From the NCBI GenBank assembly GCA_963573315.1, contig OY752140.1, positions 2,356,001 through 2,420,000 of the forward strand: 64,000 nt of DNA. Direction: 5' to 3'. A program made the position numbers and the translations under genes. Under the pieces are notes generated by a model, which was given only the letters and a program-made list of their open reading frames with translations, was not told the DNA's origin and did no database searches. Positions 43,475 through 55,540 of the stretch are shown here, piece by piece (within the stretch, counting starts at the first letter, position 1; every line of letters starts with the position of its first letter). The stretch comes from Entomortierella parvispora. Taxonomy: Eukaryota > Mortierellomycota > Mortierellomycetes > Mortierellales > Mortierellaceae.

Positions 43475-45047
43475 GCACGGCCTCTTATCGAATCGAACAA
43501 TTCGAATCCGAATAGGTTCGAATAGGTTCGAATCGGATTCGAGCGGGCATGGATTCGATTCGATTCGAATGTCCAGGTGTTCGATTCGATTCGAATGCTT
43601 CGAGTGCTTCGAATAAGAACCAATCCGAATGCTCCGAGTACTTCGAATGCCTCAGATGCTTCAGATGACATAGACTATATAGTTTGGATAATAAATATAC
43701 TCTTTTTAATTAACGTATGAAAGGTGGGTACAGTAACCACTAAGGAAAGTGCTGTAGCCAAGAGTCTACAAGGACTAGGCGCTGAACAGACGCTGGAAGT
43801 AGAGATTCCTTTCTGGCGGCAGGACAAACTTGGCCTGGGAAAAGCATCGCTCTGCAGGGGTCGAAGTGACAGGTATAGCAAGGAAGTCTCTTGCCATATT
43901 TGCAAGGTTGGGCCAGCGTCCCGCCTGACCCCTCCAGTACATTAGCTCCGGTGGCTCTGTCTTGCAGGTGATAAGCGTGGCTCCTTCATTGGTATACTCT
44001 TCGAGCTCGCCGGCTTGCTGTGTTATCCCATACAACTCCATCTCTTTTGCTATTTCTGAATCCAAAAGCCTAGGACCATCTTTTCCTTTGTAATGCTCTT
44101 CCCAGACTGACTTGACAGCGTTGATGCTTATTTGCACATACTCATCCCAACCTTGAGCTCTCCACCAGTTGTATCTCATCCTTGGATCCATTGCTGTCGC
44201 CACTGCATAGACGGGTGTAGAGTCTGTTTTTGAATAATATTTCAAAAGCTTAGTCCTTCCTTGATCAGCAGCTTGCTTCAGTAAGGGATCGTCTACCTCT
44301 CTGATAAAATCTTCCAGTTTGTCGATTAGCCTGTTATACACAGACATTGCCCTGTTTAGAGTAGGAAAAAAACTGCCAGACACGGTTTCAGTCATTGCCT
44401 CGAACCCTGAGAGAAGATTGCTGAGTTCCTTCAAGTAGACCCACTCAGTCTCGTCCAATACATATGCTTCCAGACTTGGCTCGTTCCTGCACATTGACTG
44501 ATATGCGTCCTTAAGTTCAATTGCTCGTTCTAACATGGCGTTGGTGGAATTCCATCTGGTGCAAACATCTCGTATCAACTGAAGGCTAGGGCAGTTCACA
44601 ATCACACAGACTCGAGCAAATTGACGGAGTCTTTGCGGTGATGCTCTATCGACAGGTGAAAAAAAAAAGAAGAAACGGATGAATAAATGATCTATTCATG
44701 TACATTGGTAATTAAATATGAGAAAAAGTACGTACTTGATTTTGATGATTCCCTTCCTGAGTTTTTGCAATGTTGGAATCTTTCTTGCAGGTTCTGTAGC
44801 TAGGTCATCGTCGTCATCATCTTCCATGTACAGATTATTGTTCTCGGGTGGTTCGGCATTTAAACCGCGGGGACCAAGAATCGCCTGGACTGCCAAATTA
44901 ATGATGTGACCGAGGCAAGGAACATGAAACATCTTTCCTTGGAGCTTCCTAATGTTTATTTATCAAGTGAATTGAGACGTTATAGAGGATATGCCTGCCT
45001 TTACAATGACAAATCTCCTACCAGTCAACTGCTCTTTCGTGCTTTAC
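43475..45047 (-). mobile_element. hAT-1 copy 2, truncated by A3
   Basis: Collinear and nearly identical with 9944-11511: left end, TTCGAAT subterminal repeats and the 3' half of the transposase gene. Lacks a 10-bp A-rich insert present in intron 3 of copy 1. Stops at the A3 LTR, in exon 3. Confidence 0.93.
43775..45047 (-). pseudogene. hAT-1 transposase, 3' exons only (copy 2)
   Basis: Exon pieces 45047-45022, 44948-44736 and 44645-43775, matching exons 3 (last 26 bp), 4 and 5 of the gene at 10244-12587. It keeps the CLGHIINL block and the dimerisation domain but lacks the zinc finger and the catalytic acids of exon 3. No protein of its own is expected. Confidence 0.92.
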
Positions 45048-45508
45048 TGTCACGGTCAGACAAGGCAGGAACAAGAAGGTGAAGGAAAGGTGTGGTTTAT
45101 TGTGAATTGCAGACTGAGGAACAAAACAAGAGGACAGGGGGGTTTATATACTAGAGAGTGATGAAGGCCTGGACCCAGGCCTACGTTGAGTCAGAGATGA
45201 CACGAAAGAGTAGGATACATATCCGGGCAGGTACTAATCATAAGCCGGACCTATGAGTAGGGTCCGGGATGGCAACATAGATGAAGGAGAACGAGATGGA
45301 GGTCCTGATAGGTGCGGCTGAGAGATACGTACTAAGGGTAGCTATAGCCCTAGGTCCAGAACCTGGACGCCAGGGGTACTCGTCGGAGATCAGAGGACAA
45401 GCCAATGAGTGCGGATACAGATCCTAGGTTCGCGATCCTAGACCAGAGGTACAAGAGACGCGTACTTCGTACGATCTGAGTCTGCGACGTTTCGTGACAA
45501 TCCTCCCC

Positions 45509-48500
45509 CTAGGAGCGAGCTCCGCGAGTGACTGGGGGTGGACCTGGCTTGAGCGGGAAGCGAGAGTGGAAACGGGCGACATGCTCTGGTGAATTCTCAG
45601 CGTTGGCTGCGGGCTGCCATTCCGGATCTTTATAACCCTTGAACTTGATCAAATACCAAAGTTGCTTTCCACGGAATTTAGAGTCCCAGATTTCTTCAAC
45701 TTCAAACTCCTCATTGCCGTCAATCTCGATGGTAGGAGGCGGAGGTGCTACGCGACCGGGTATTGTGTTGGCGCGGTAGGGCTCCAAAAGAGAGACATGG
45801 AAAACAGGATGAAGACGGGCCATAGTGGTCGGGAGCTGAAGGCGGACCGATCGAGAGTTGACTACTTCGGTGATCTTGAACGGACCCAGGTTCTTAACAT
45901 CCAACTTGTTTGAAGGTCGGGTGGTCTTGATATTGTTACGTTTCAACATGACGAGGTCTCCTATAGCGAAGTTCGGCTGAGGGGTAAAGCGCTTGTTGTA
46001 GTGGCGCTCTTGGTTCTCTAGTGCCGACTTGATATGGAACTGCAAGTCTTCTTGGATACGCTTCAACTCCTGGAGGCGGTCCTTGGCGAAGGGGCTACTG
46101 ACTGCAACTCGAGGGACCTTCACACTGAAGCGGGGGTGGTATCCTTGGTGAGCAAAGAACGGAGTTTGTTTTGTGGTTGCTTGCACGGAATTGTTGTAGC
46201 AGAGCTCGGCCATGGGTAAATGATTGCTCCAATCGTCTTGTTGGTAGCTTGTGAAACAGCGGAGGTATTGTTCCAGAGTGGCATTCGTACGTTCAGTCTG
46301 TCCATCGGTCTGTGGGTGATAGGCCGTTGACAGATTCTGGGTGATCCCCAGCGCTTCCATCGCAGACTGCATGAACGTAGAGGTGAATACAGAGCCTCGG
46401 TCCGATACGATGTCATCTGGCAGGCCATGGTAGGCAAAAACTCGGGACAGGAACAGATCCAAAGTGTCACTTGCGTTGACATCGTCGGTGGTTGGAATGA
46501 AGTGTGCCATTTTTGTGAGGCGATCCACGACCACCAAGATAGCAGTGTAACCTTTGGAGTCAGGTAGTTGAACAATAAAATCCATTGATATCGAAGACCA
46601 AGGGCTCTCAGGGATCGGCAGAGACTGAAGGAGTCCAAAGGGCTTGTGGTGAGAAGTCTTGTTCCGTTGGCAGGCGTCACAGGTTAACACGAAAGACTTG
46701 ACAAAGTCTCTCATACGTGGCCAGTGATAAGTGCGGCTGACCAGTTCAAATGTCTTTGCAATTCCACCATGTCCAGCAGCAGGATCGTCGTGACAGGTGG
46801 AGAGAATATCTCGTTGCAGAGCCTTATCATCAGGGACTACAATCCGACCGTTGAAGAACAGGACTCCATCCTCGAAGCGGTACTCAGGGTTGGTCTCGGG
46901 ATTATCGCGTGACTGATCCAAGATCTCCATGACGGTATCATCGTCTTGATACCCTTCTTTGATACGATTGACAAGGTCTTCAGCGTTGCCAACCCGGAGT
47001 ACTTCGTCAATTGCTGCGACTGTGAATGAGCTAAGCGAAATGGGCATCGGCAAGATGGCGTCGTGCACTGGACCTTCCCCCTCTTCAGGAGTGTACATGC
47101 GGGAGAGAGCGTCAGCGGCGCCATTGTGGACACCAGGGCGGTAGGCAAGAACAACCTTAAACTTGGACAGTCGTTCGGCATAGCGGATTTGGCGTTCACT
47201 CAGAGCACGCTTCTCAGAAAAGTACTCTAGGTTCTTGTGGTCTGTAAGGACAAGAGCAGGGTGTTCAGAGTAAACAAAATAGTGGCGCCAATGTTCCAGA
47301 CCCTCGATGACAGCCAATAATTCGGTATCATGGATATGATAATTGCGCTCCGGCGGCGTCAGCGAACGAGAATAGAAAGCGACAGGATGGAGCACACCAT
47401 CATCATCAGGCTGGCTGCACACATTGCCGAGGGCAAACTTGGAAGCATCTGGTTCCAAGACACAAGGACGGGAAGGATCAAAGTGAACCAGCATTGGTTC
47501 AGAGCTAAACGCGAGCTTGAGGGCATCAAAAGCGGTTTGGGCGGCGGAGTCCCACTTGAACGGGACGCCTTTCTTGAGGAAGCGCGTCATTGGTCCCACC
47601 AGCTTGGAAAACTTCTTGATAAAGCGACGATAAAAGTTGGCAAACCCAAGGAAGACTTGGATGTCGCGGACGCAGGTAGGGACAGCCCAAGAGGTGATCA
47701 CCTCAACCTTGGCGGGATCCATGGAGACACCATCGGGTGAGATGATGTAACCTAAGAATTCGACTTTTTCGACGCCAAATTCGCACTTCTCGAGGTTAAC
47801 TTGAAGTTGGGCATCGGACAAGAGTTGCAGGACACGGCGTACATCGGCGGTGTGAGTTGCCTTGTCTTGAGAGTAGATTAGGATGTCATCCAAATAGATG
47901 ACCACGACCGTGTCCAAGCACTCACGGAGGACGTCATTGAGAAAAGCTTGGAACGTAGCGGGTGCGTTGCAAAGACCAAAGGGCATGACCAAAAACTCGA
48001 AATGACCATAACGTGTCCTAAACGCCGTCTTCCACTCGTCTCCTTCGGCGATACGAATTAAATTATATGCACCCTTCAGGTCCAATTTCGTAAAAATCTT
48101 GGCGGAGCGGAGGCGTTCCAAGGTTTCTGCAATGAGCGGTAAGGGGCAGCGGTTCTTGATGGTCAACTTGTTCAGCGCGCGATAGTCGACACACATACGG
48201 AGTTCTTTGTTTTTCTTGGGTACAAAGAGGACAGGAGCCCCGGCAGGGGATTCAGAGTGGCGGATAAAACCCTTTTTCAAGGAATTCTCGAAGAGCTTCA
48301 AGCTCCTTTTCAGATAAGTTATACAGAGGACCAAAGGGAGCGGTGGCATCCGGCTCAAGAACGATGGAGTGGTCAAAAGAGCGATGAGGCGGCAGAGTGC
48401 CAATCGCGCGGTCTTTGAAGAGAGCAGCAAAGTCAGCATACTCCGGAGGCAGGACAGGGACAGGTTTTTCATCAACAGAATTCAAGGACAGAGAGGGGTC

Positions 48501-49136
48501 AGAGTGCTCGCGGATCGCTTCAAGATCGCGGCAGAACAAAGAAACGAGTTGTAACGAGTACAAGTCATCAACAGAAAGGTCAGAAGACTCTACATCAATA
48601 GAGTCAAGATCAAGATCAAGATTTTCAATAGATAAATCAGGAGAGTAATGAGAAAGGCAACGTTTATTGCAGTGTTCATCACGAAAAGAAACTAAGTGCT
48701 TTTTCCAATGGATATGAGGGTTGTGGATGTGTAACCAGTCAATTCCAAGGATAACAGCATGGGTCTGAAGAGAGGTGACGTGGCAATTGAGGGTCTCATG
48801 ATGGGAGTCTGAGATAGTGAAACTCAAAGGACAGGTCTTGGTGACGGGGCCCGAGGTGCTTGGGGAGCCATCCGCCATATGTAAACGGACAGGGTGATTG
48901 AGTTCCGAGGTTGGTAGAGATAATTTTTTGATAAATGCGGCGTCAACAAAGGATTTTTGTGCGCCCGAATCGAGGAGAGCATTGGTCTTGACAGGGGGTC
49001 GGTCAGGAAGGTGAACGGTAATAGGAATGAGGAGACAGTAACGAGGAAGTGCGGGCTGGCCCGGAGGGGTAGGCGTAGCGAGGACGTGGCCTAAGATCCA
49101 ATCCTCGGTAGGATCTAGGCCGACTCGTTTTCCGAA
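45509..49136 (-). pseudogene. A3 Pol with the same 11-bp deletion
   Basis: Matches A2 Pol at +10,493, with the frameshifting deletion at about 48278. Protease and the reverse-transcriptase-to-chromodomain part lie in different frames. Confidence 0.93.
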
Positions 49137-50242
49137 TCAAATTCGAAAGACACACCTTCGACGGAAACAGCTGCAAGGCGGGCTTTCTTGACAGGACAAT
49201 CACCAGCAAAGTGATTCTTTCCACCACAGTAAAGACAGAGCTTGTTGCCGCGACGACGTTGTTTCTCTTCAGCGGTGATGTGCTTGACACGCACAGTATC
49301 AAGATCCATATCAGTTGAGGAGGAGGCAGCGGCAGAGGAGGTCGCGGCTGGGGTAGTGGATCTTCGGGACCAAGAGTTGTTCGAGTGGTGAGCTCGAGTG
49401 CCAAAACGCTGATCGCGCGCACGCGAGACATGGTTTTGGTACGCAGTGGAGGCAGCAGCCTGGGCGTCACGGAGGGTCTTGAGGTTGTGCATCTGAGCTG
49501 TCAACAGGGATTTGACATCGGATGACAGACCATCCTTGAAACGGGCAAGAAGAGCAACCTCGTTCCAACCGGATTGAGAGGCTAGAGGCTGGAACTTGGC
49601 GATGTACTCCGAGACTGTGCCGTTCTGGCGGAGACGGATGAGTCGATTGTTGATATCATCGGCGTGAAGGTGGTTACCATAGAGGTTGTTGAGGAGGTCG
49701 GCAAAGAGTTCCCAGTCAGACAAGTAACCTTCGGTATCTTGGGCGCGGCCGATGACGTACGGGGCAAAGAACTCTGCGGGAAGGCCTTCCATTGACTGTA
49801 AGGCCAGATTAATCTTGTCGACGTCAGTTCTGAAAGATCTGGGATGTCTCGAGAACACGGTGTTGAGTTGCGACATGAACTGGTTCAGCGACATGCCATT
49901 GGGATCACCCTTGAACTTGGTCGTGAGGGCGTTCGGGACTGGAACGTTGAGACCACGCTGAGCCAATTGAGCAAGGATCTCTTGGACTTGGAGTTGATAT
50001 TCTTGTTGGCGGGTTTGGTTCTCGGCGAGGGTCTGGATAGCCTCTTGGACAACAGAGGCGGACGAAGTGCTCGATGTGGCCTCGGCCATGGCAGTCATCT
50101 GCTGTTGCAGAACTTCTACCTGTTGCATGGTAGCTTGCAGATGCTGGAGGACAACTTGGGGATTAACGTCTGAGTTCTCAGCTTGCTCGGCGATGTGGTG
50201 CAGGGTGTAGATACCCTGCTGGTCGTGTTGGTTGTGGTCCAT
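49115..50242 (-). CDS. A3 Gag (375 residues)
   Basis: Same sequence as A2 Gag, intact, with the CCHC knuckle. Part of duplication unit 2. Confidence 0.92.
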   Translation of the reverse strand: MDHNQHDQQGIYTLHHIAEQAENSDVNPQVVLQHLQATMQQVEVLQQQMTAMAEATSSTSSASVVQEAIQTLAENQTRQQEYQLQVQEILAQLAQRGLNVPVPNALTTKFKGDPNGMSLNQFMSQLNTVFSRHPRSFRTDVDKINLALQSMEGLPAEFFAPYVIGRAQDTEGYLSDWELFADLLNNLYGNHLHADDINNRLIRLRQNGTVSEYIAKFQPLASQSGWNEVALLARFKDGLSSDVKSLLTAQMHNLKTLRDAQAAASTAYQNHVSRARDQRFGTRAHHSNNSWSRRSTTPAATSSAAASSSTDMDLDTVRVKHITAEEKQRRRGNKLCLYCGGKNHFAGDCPVKKARLAAVSVEGVSFEFDSENESA

Positions 50243-51041
50243 GGTAGCGAAAACGGAGAGGGAACAAGTGGACGAGGGTCGTTTTCAGCGGATTTTGATA
50301 ACAGAAATGTGGAAAAATAAGCTTTTTTAAAGATTTCCTGTGCGCGAGCAATGCAAGTTTTCGCGGGCCAAGGAGAGCAGGAAATGCGCAAGAAGAAGAA
50401 CGGTGGAGAAACAAGAAGTCGACCAGTTTACTTTTATCGACGCGAATGACCCCGGACGGTGGATTGCGGACAGTAACCCTGGGACAGGTGAACTATTACT
50501 AAAAGGGAGTTGCTGCAAAATGGAAGCAGCAAGAGTGGAGGAGTGTGTCTGGAAGGAAAGCGAGAAGGCAGGATGTGTTGAGTCTGCAATGTCACGGTCA
50601 GACAAGGCAGGAACAAGAAGGTGAAGGAAAGGTGTGGTTTATTGTGAATTGCAGACTGAGGAACAAAGCAAGAGGACAGGGGGGTTTATATACTAGAGAG
50701 TGATGAAGGCCTGGACCCAGGCCTACGTTGAGTCAGAGATGACACGAAAGAGTAGGATACATATCCGGGCAGGTACTAATCATAAGCCGGACCTATGAGT
50801 AGGGTCCGGGATGGCAACATAGATGAAGGAGAACGAGATGGAGGTCCTGATAGGTGCGGCTGAGAGATACGTACTAAGGGTAGCTATAGCCCTAGGTCCA
50901 GAACCTGGACGCCAGGGGTACTCGTCGGAGATCAGAGGACAAGCCAATGAGTGCGGATACAGATCCTAGGTTCGCGATCCTAGACCAGAGGTACAAGAGA
51001 CGCGTACTTCGTACGATCTGAGTCTGCGACGTTTCGTGACA

Positions 51042-51261
51042 CCTTTGCTGACTCTCTCTCCTTCCTGTTTATCTCCAGTACTATCTCCTTGAGACTGTAT
51101 CTGATCATACAACAGCGTTGTGCCTGATCCCTGTGGCCCTGAGAGCAAAGTCCCTATCAACTGTAAGCGACGATTTCTGTTAGTCATCTTCCTTCTCGTT
51201 ATCAATTTCGCTTCCAGCTCATTGCTGACCTTAGACTATACTTACATTAGACAACATCACA
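51042..51261 (+). repeat. B1 3' LTR right part, duplicated
   Basis: Copy of 40549-40768. It is an LTR end with no element attached, because only the right half was inside the duplicated unit. Confidence 0.93.
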
Positions 51262-51512
51262 CCGGTCGCGTAGCACCTCCGCCTCCTACCATCGAGATTG
51301 ACGGCAATGAGGAGTTTGAAGTTGAAGAAATCTGGGACTCTAAATTCCGTGGAAAGCAACTTTGGTATTTGATCAAGTTCAAGGGTTATAAAGATCCGGA
51401 ATGGCAGCCCGCAGCCAACGCTGAGAATTCACCAGAGCATGTCGCCCGTTTCCACTCTCGCTTCCCGCTCAAGCCAGGTCCACCCCCAGTCACTCGCGGA
51501 GCTCGCTCCTAG
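51262..51512 (+). pseudogene. A1 Pol chromodomain end, duplicated
   Basis: Copy of 40769-41019. An orphan chromodomain fragment; a read-through frame from the adjoining B LTR fragment covers it but has no support as a gene. Confidence 0.9.
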
Positions 51513-51521
51513 GGGGAGGAT

Positions 51522-51973
51522 TGTCACGAAACGTCGCAGACTCAGATCGTACGAAGTACGCGTCTCTTGTACCTCTGGTCTAGGATCGCGAACCTAGGAT
51601 CTGTATCCGCACTCATTGGCTTGTCCTCTGATCTCCGACGAGTACCCCTGGCGTCCAGGTTCTGGACCTAGGGCTATAGCTACCCTTAGTACGTATCTCT
51701 CAGCCGCACCTATCAGGACCTCCATCTCGTTCTCCTTCATCTATGTTGCCATCCCGGACCCTACTCATAGGTCCGGCTTATGATTAGTACCTGCCCGGAT
51801 ATGTATCCTACTCTTTCGTGTCATCTCTGACTCAACGTAGGCCTGGGTCCAGGCCTTCATCACTCTCTAGTATATAAACCCCCCTGTCCTCTTGCTTTGT
51901 TCCTCAGTCTGCAATTCACAATAAACCACACCTTTCCTTCACCTTCTTGTCCCTGTCTTGTCCGATCGTGACA
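51522..51973 (+). repeat. A1 3' LTR, duplicated
   Basis: Copy of 41029-41480; R2 follows at 51974-52024. Confidence 0.93.
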
Positions 51974-52025
51974 GGAGTGTAGTTTTGGAGTGTAGTTTTG
52001 GAGCGTAGCTAATCTTCTGTTGCAC

Positions 52026-52584
52026 TCACTTCCCACTCAAGCCAGGTCCACCCCCAGTCACTTGCGGAGCTCGCTCCTAGGGGGAGGATTGTCACGAAAC
52101 GTCGCAGACTCAGATCGTACGAAGTACGCGTCTCTTGTACCTCTGTCTAGGATCGCGAACCTAGGATCTGTATCCGCACTCATTGGCTTGTCCTCTGATC
52201 TCCGACAAGTACCCCTGGCGTCCAGGTTCTGGACCTAGGGCTATAGCTACCCTTAGTACGTATCTCTCAGCTGCACCTATCAGGACCTCCATCTCGTTCT
52301 CCTTCATCTATGTTGCCATCTCGGACCCTACTCATAGGTCCGGCTTATGATTAGTACCTGCTCGGATATGTATCCTACTCTTCCGTGTCATCTCTGACTC
52401 AACGCAGGCCTGGTCCAGGCCTTCATCACTCTCTAGTATATAAACCCCCCCTGTCCTCTTGCTTTGTTCCTCAGTCTGCGATTCACAATAAACCACACCT
52501 TTCCTTCACCTTCTTGTTCCTGTCTTGTCCGATCGTGACAGCTACCCTTAGTACGTATCTCTCAGCTGCACCTATCAGGACCTC
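52026..52584 (+). mobile_element. A5 fragment and 44-bp LTR scrap, duplicated
   Basis: Copy of 41533-42091: pol tail, LTR 52090-52540 and the 44-bp LTR-interior scrap 52541-52584. Confidence 0.88.
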
Positions 52585-53149
52585 TGCAATAGGAACACTG
52601 GGAACTTAGGGAGACAAGAAGTGAGTTTTATTATATTGCTATGAACTATCATATAAAGGTACGGATCGTGTGATGTCACCGTATCGTATACTGTTGCACA
52701 CCAACAGGTCTTTTATAGTCCCTGTAGGCGCCAGTCACAGGAGACTCTTACTATCGGAGAAGGAAAAAGGGAGTGCGACTCAGGACGGACAGGCATCCTG
52801 AGCCCCACACCAGTATGAGACATCACAGGCAGAAAACAATAATGTCGCGTAGACGTGAAAAAAAAAAAGAAAATTTTTCGCGTGACGTGCAAGTGGTTTC
52901 ATCCCCAAAAGAAAGACTTCAACATCTCCAAAAGAGAGACTTCGACCTGTCCGTCTCAGAAGACAAACCTGGCTGGCCAATCCAAAAAACATTGCTTTTC
53001 AGCCAATCAGTGTCGAGAGAGAGGACCATTCTTCTTTCTTTCAGAGAGATAAGTTTATATATATTTACCCCCTCTTCTTAAACTATGGCGCAGTATATTT
53101 TCCATGCCCAAGCTTTGTCTGAGAGTGACACCATGTCAGCGAATCTGTG
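52585..53149. other. Unassigned repeat-like segment, duplicated
   Basis: Copy of 42092-42656. Nothing further can be assigned. Confidence 0.4.
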
Positions 53150-53157
53150 CATGCCAT

Positions 53158-53341
53158 CACGTTTTCTCATTTGACGAGTCGAGTCGAATATGGGCCTTGT
53201 TCGAATTCGACTCGAATTTCTCGAGTCGAATATGGAGTGTGTTCGACTCGAGGATTGTCGAACATGGGTCTGACTCGTGTTCGAAAATCCGAGTCGAACA
53301 CGAGTCGAATATCGAATATCGAATATTCGTGAGAAAGCGTG
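53158..53341. mobile_element. hAT-type MITE, copy 2 duplicated
   Basis: Copy of 42665-42848 with the same CATCGCC-free, CATGCCAT 8-bp flanks (53150-53157 and 53342-53349). Present because of the segmental duplication, not by a new transposition. Confidence 0.92.
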
Positions 53342-53442
53342 CATGCCATGAAGTAATGGTAGCTCGAAGTGCTGCGTGGCAGAGATGGAGGGCTGCACCT
53401 CTGTTCTCGCCTCTATGGTTCACTCTATTTGCGGTCCTTGGA

Positions 53443-53967
53443 GCTAACGGTGGACGATAGCGGCTGCAAGCAGGACAGCGATGCATGTACTGAGAGAACC
53501 GATGACTAAAAGAGAGAAGACGATCAGCATGGGTTGCCAGAGGACTTCCGCTGGCCTGTGTTCTGGAAGAGTTAGTAGCCATTGGACCTCGATTGGCCTT
53601 CACCTGCGACAGGCGGACCTTGGAGAGTTTACGTCTGTTGCATAGAGGACTTCAGATGACCTGTGCTAGGGACAATCGACAGTTAGAGGAGTTCAAATGA
53701 CCTGTGCCAGACAGTCAGAGAAGTCCAAATGACCTTCACTGGCGACATTAACAGCAAGAGGACCAAGACGAGGACAGGGATACGAACAGAGACACAGGCA
53801 AAGGGAGGCAAATCTTGCCGCAGTCTCGCTATTTAATGACTGTGGCTGCATGTAAGCGAAGATGATTGATGACTGACAGCAGGTTGATACTGACTGTCGC
53901 TGATTGTCGCAGGCACAGGTCATCTGAAGAACTCTGACTGCTGATTGCCTGACGTAAGCTCTTCAAG
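53443..53967 (-). repeat. Dispersed repeat R1, duplicated copy
   Basis: Copy of 42950-43474. Confidence 0.45.
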
Positions 53968-55540
53968 GCACGGCCTCTTATCGAATCGAACAATTCGAAT
54001 CCGAATAGGTTCGAATAGGTTCGAATCGGATTCGAGCGGGCATGGATTCGATTCGATTCGAATGTCCAGGTGTTCGATTCGATTCGAATGCTTCGAGTGC
54101 TTCGAATAAGAACCAATCCGAATGCTCCGAGTACTTCGAATGCCTCAGATGCTTCAGATGACATAGACTATATAGTTTGGATAATAAATATACTCTTTTT
54201 AATTAACGTATGAAAGGTGGGTACAGTAACCACTAAGGAAAGTGCTGTAGCCAAGAGTCTACAAGGACTAGGCGCTGAACAGACGCTGGAAGTAGAGATT
54301 CCTTTCTGGCGGCAGGACAAACTTGGCCTGGGAAAAGCATCGCTCTGCAGGGGTCGAAGTGACAGGTATAGCAAGGAAGTCTCTTGCCATATTTGCAAGG
54401 TTGGGCCAGCGTCCCGCCTGACCCCTCCAGTACATTAGCTCCGGTGGCTCTGTCTTGCAGGTGATAAGCGTGGCTCCTTCATTGGTATACTCTTCGAGCT
54501 CGCCGGCTTGCTGTGTTATCCCATACAACTCCATCTCTTTTGCTATTTCTGAATCCAAAAGCCTAGGACCATCTTTTCCTTTGTAATGCTCTTCCCAGAC
54601 TGACTTGACAGCGTTGATGCTTATTTGCACATACTCATCCCAACCTTGAGCTCTCCACCAGTTGTATCTCATCCTTGGATCCATTGCTGTCGCCACTGCA
54701 TAGACGGGTGTAGAGTCTGTTTTTGAATAATATTTCAAAAGCTTAGTCCTTCCTTGATCAGCAGCTTGCTTCAGTAAGGGATCGTCTACCTCTCTGATAA
54801 AATCTTCCAGTTTGTCGATTAGCCTGTTATACACAGACATTGCCCTGTTTAGAGTAGGAAAAAAACTGCCAGACACGGTTTCAGTCATTGCCTCGAACCC
54901 TGAGAGAAGATTGCTGAGTTCCTTCAAGTAGACCCACTCAGTCTCGTCCAATACATATGCTTCCAGACTTGGCTCGTTCCTGCACATTGACTGATATGCG
55001 TCCTTAAGTTCAATTGCTCGTTCTAACATGGCGTTGGTGGAATTCCATCTGGTGCAAACATCTCGTATCAACTGAAGGCTAGGGCAGTTCACAATCACAC
55101 AGACTCGAGCAAATTGACGGAGTCTTTGCGGTGATGCTCTATCGACAGGTGAAAAAAAAAAGAAGAAACGGATGAATAAATGATCTATTCATGTACATTG
55201 GTAATTAAATATGAGAAAAAGTACGTACTTGATTTTGATGATTCCCTTCCTGAGTTTTTGCAATGTTGGAATCTTTCTTGCAGGTTCTGTAGCTAGGTCA
55301 TCGTCGTCATCATCTTCCATGTACAGATTATTGTTCTCGGGTGGTTCGGCATTTAAACCGCGGGGACCAAGAATCGCCTGGACTGCCAAATTAATGATGT
55401 GACCGAGGCAAGGAACATGAAACATCTTTCCTTGGAGCTTCCTAATGTTTATTTATCAAGTGAATTGAGACGTTATAGAGGATATGCCTGCCTTTACAAT
55501 GACAAATCTCCTACCAGTCAACTGCTCTTTCGTGCTTTAC
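53968..55540 (-). mobile_element. hAT-1 copy 3, truncated by A4
   Basis: Copy of 43475-45047. The transposase 3' exons lie at 55540-55515, 55441-55229 and 55138-54268; it is a fragment without catalytic exons. Confidence 0.92.

Larger units (their letters stand above)
34555..45047. repeat. Tandem duplication unit 1 (10,493 bp)
   Basis: A2, the B1 LTR end, the A1 3' end, A5 fragment, hAT MITE and truncated hAT-1 are followed by the same series shifted by exactly 10,493 bp. Every frame I compared is the same length and sequence in both units. Unit start is set at the A2 LTR for convenience; the true crossover lies inside the A copies. Confidence 0.93.
45048..51041 (-). mobile_element. A3: hybrid family A element at the duplication junction
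   Basis: LTRs 45048-45499 and 50590-51041. The left flank (hAT-1, GCTTTAC) and right flank (CCTTTGCTG from the B1 LTR) do not form a target duplication. The left LTR has the A4 variant ACAAAACAAG and the right LTR the A2 variant ACAAAGCAAG. So A3 joins the left part of one copy to the right part of another, as unequal crossing over predicts. Confidence 0.92.
45048..55540. repeat. Tandem duplication unit 2 (10,493 bp)
   Basis: Repeats unit 1 feature by feature at +10,493. It begins with A3, whose left flank is hAT-1 and right flank is the B1 LTR, and ends with hAT-1 truncated by A4. Confidence 0.93.
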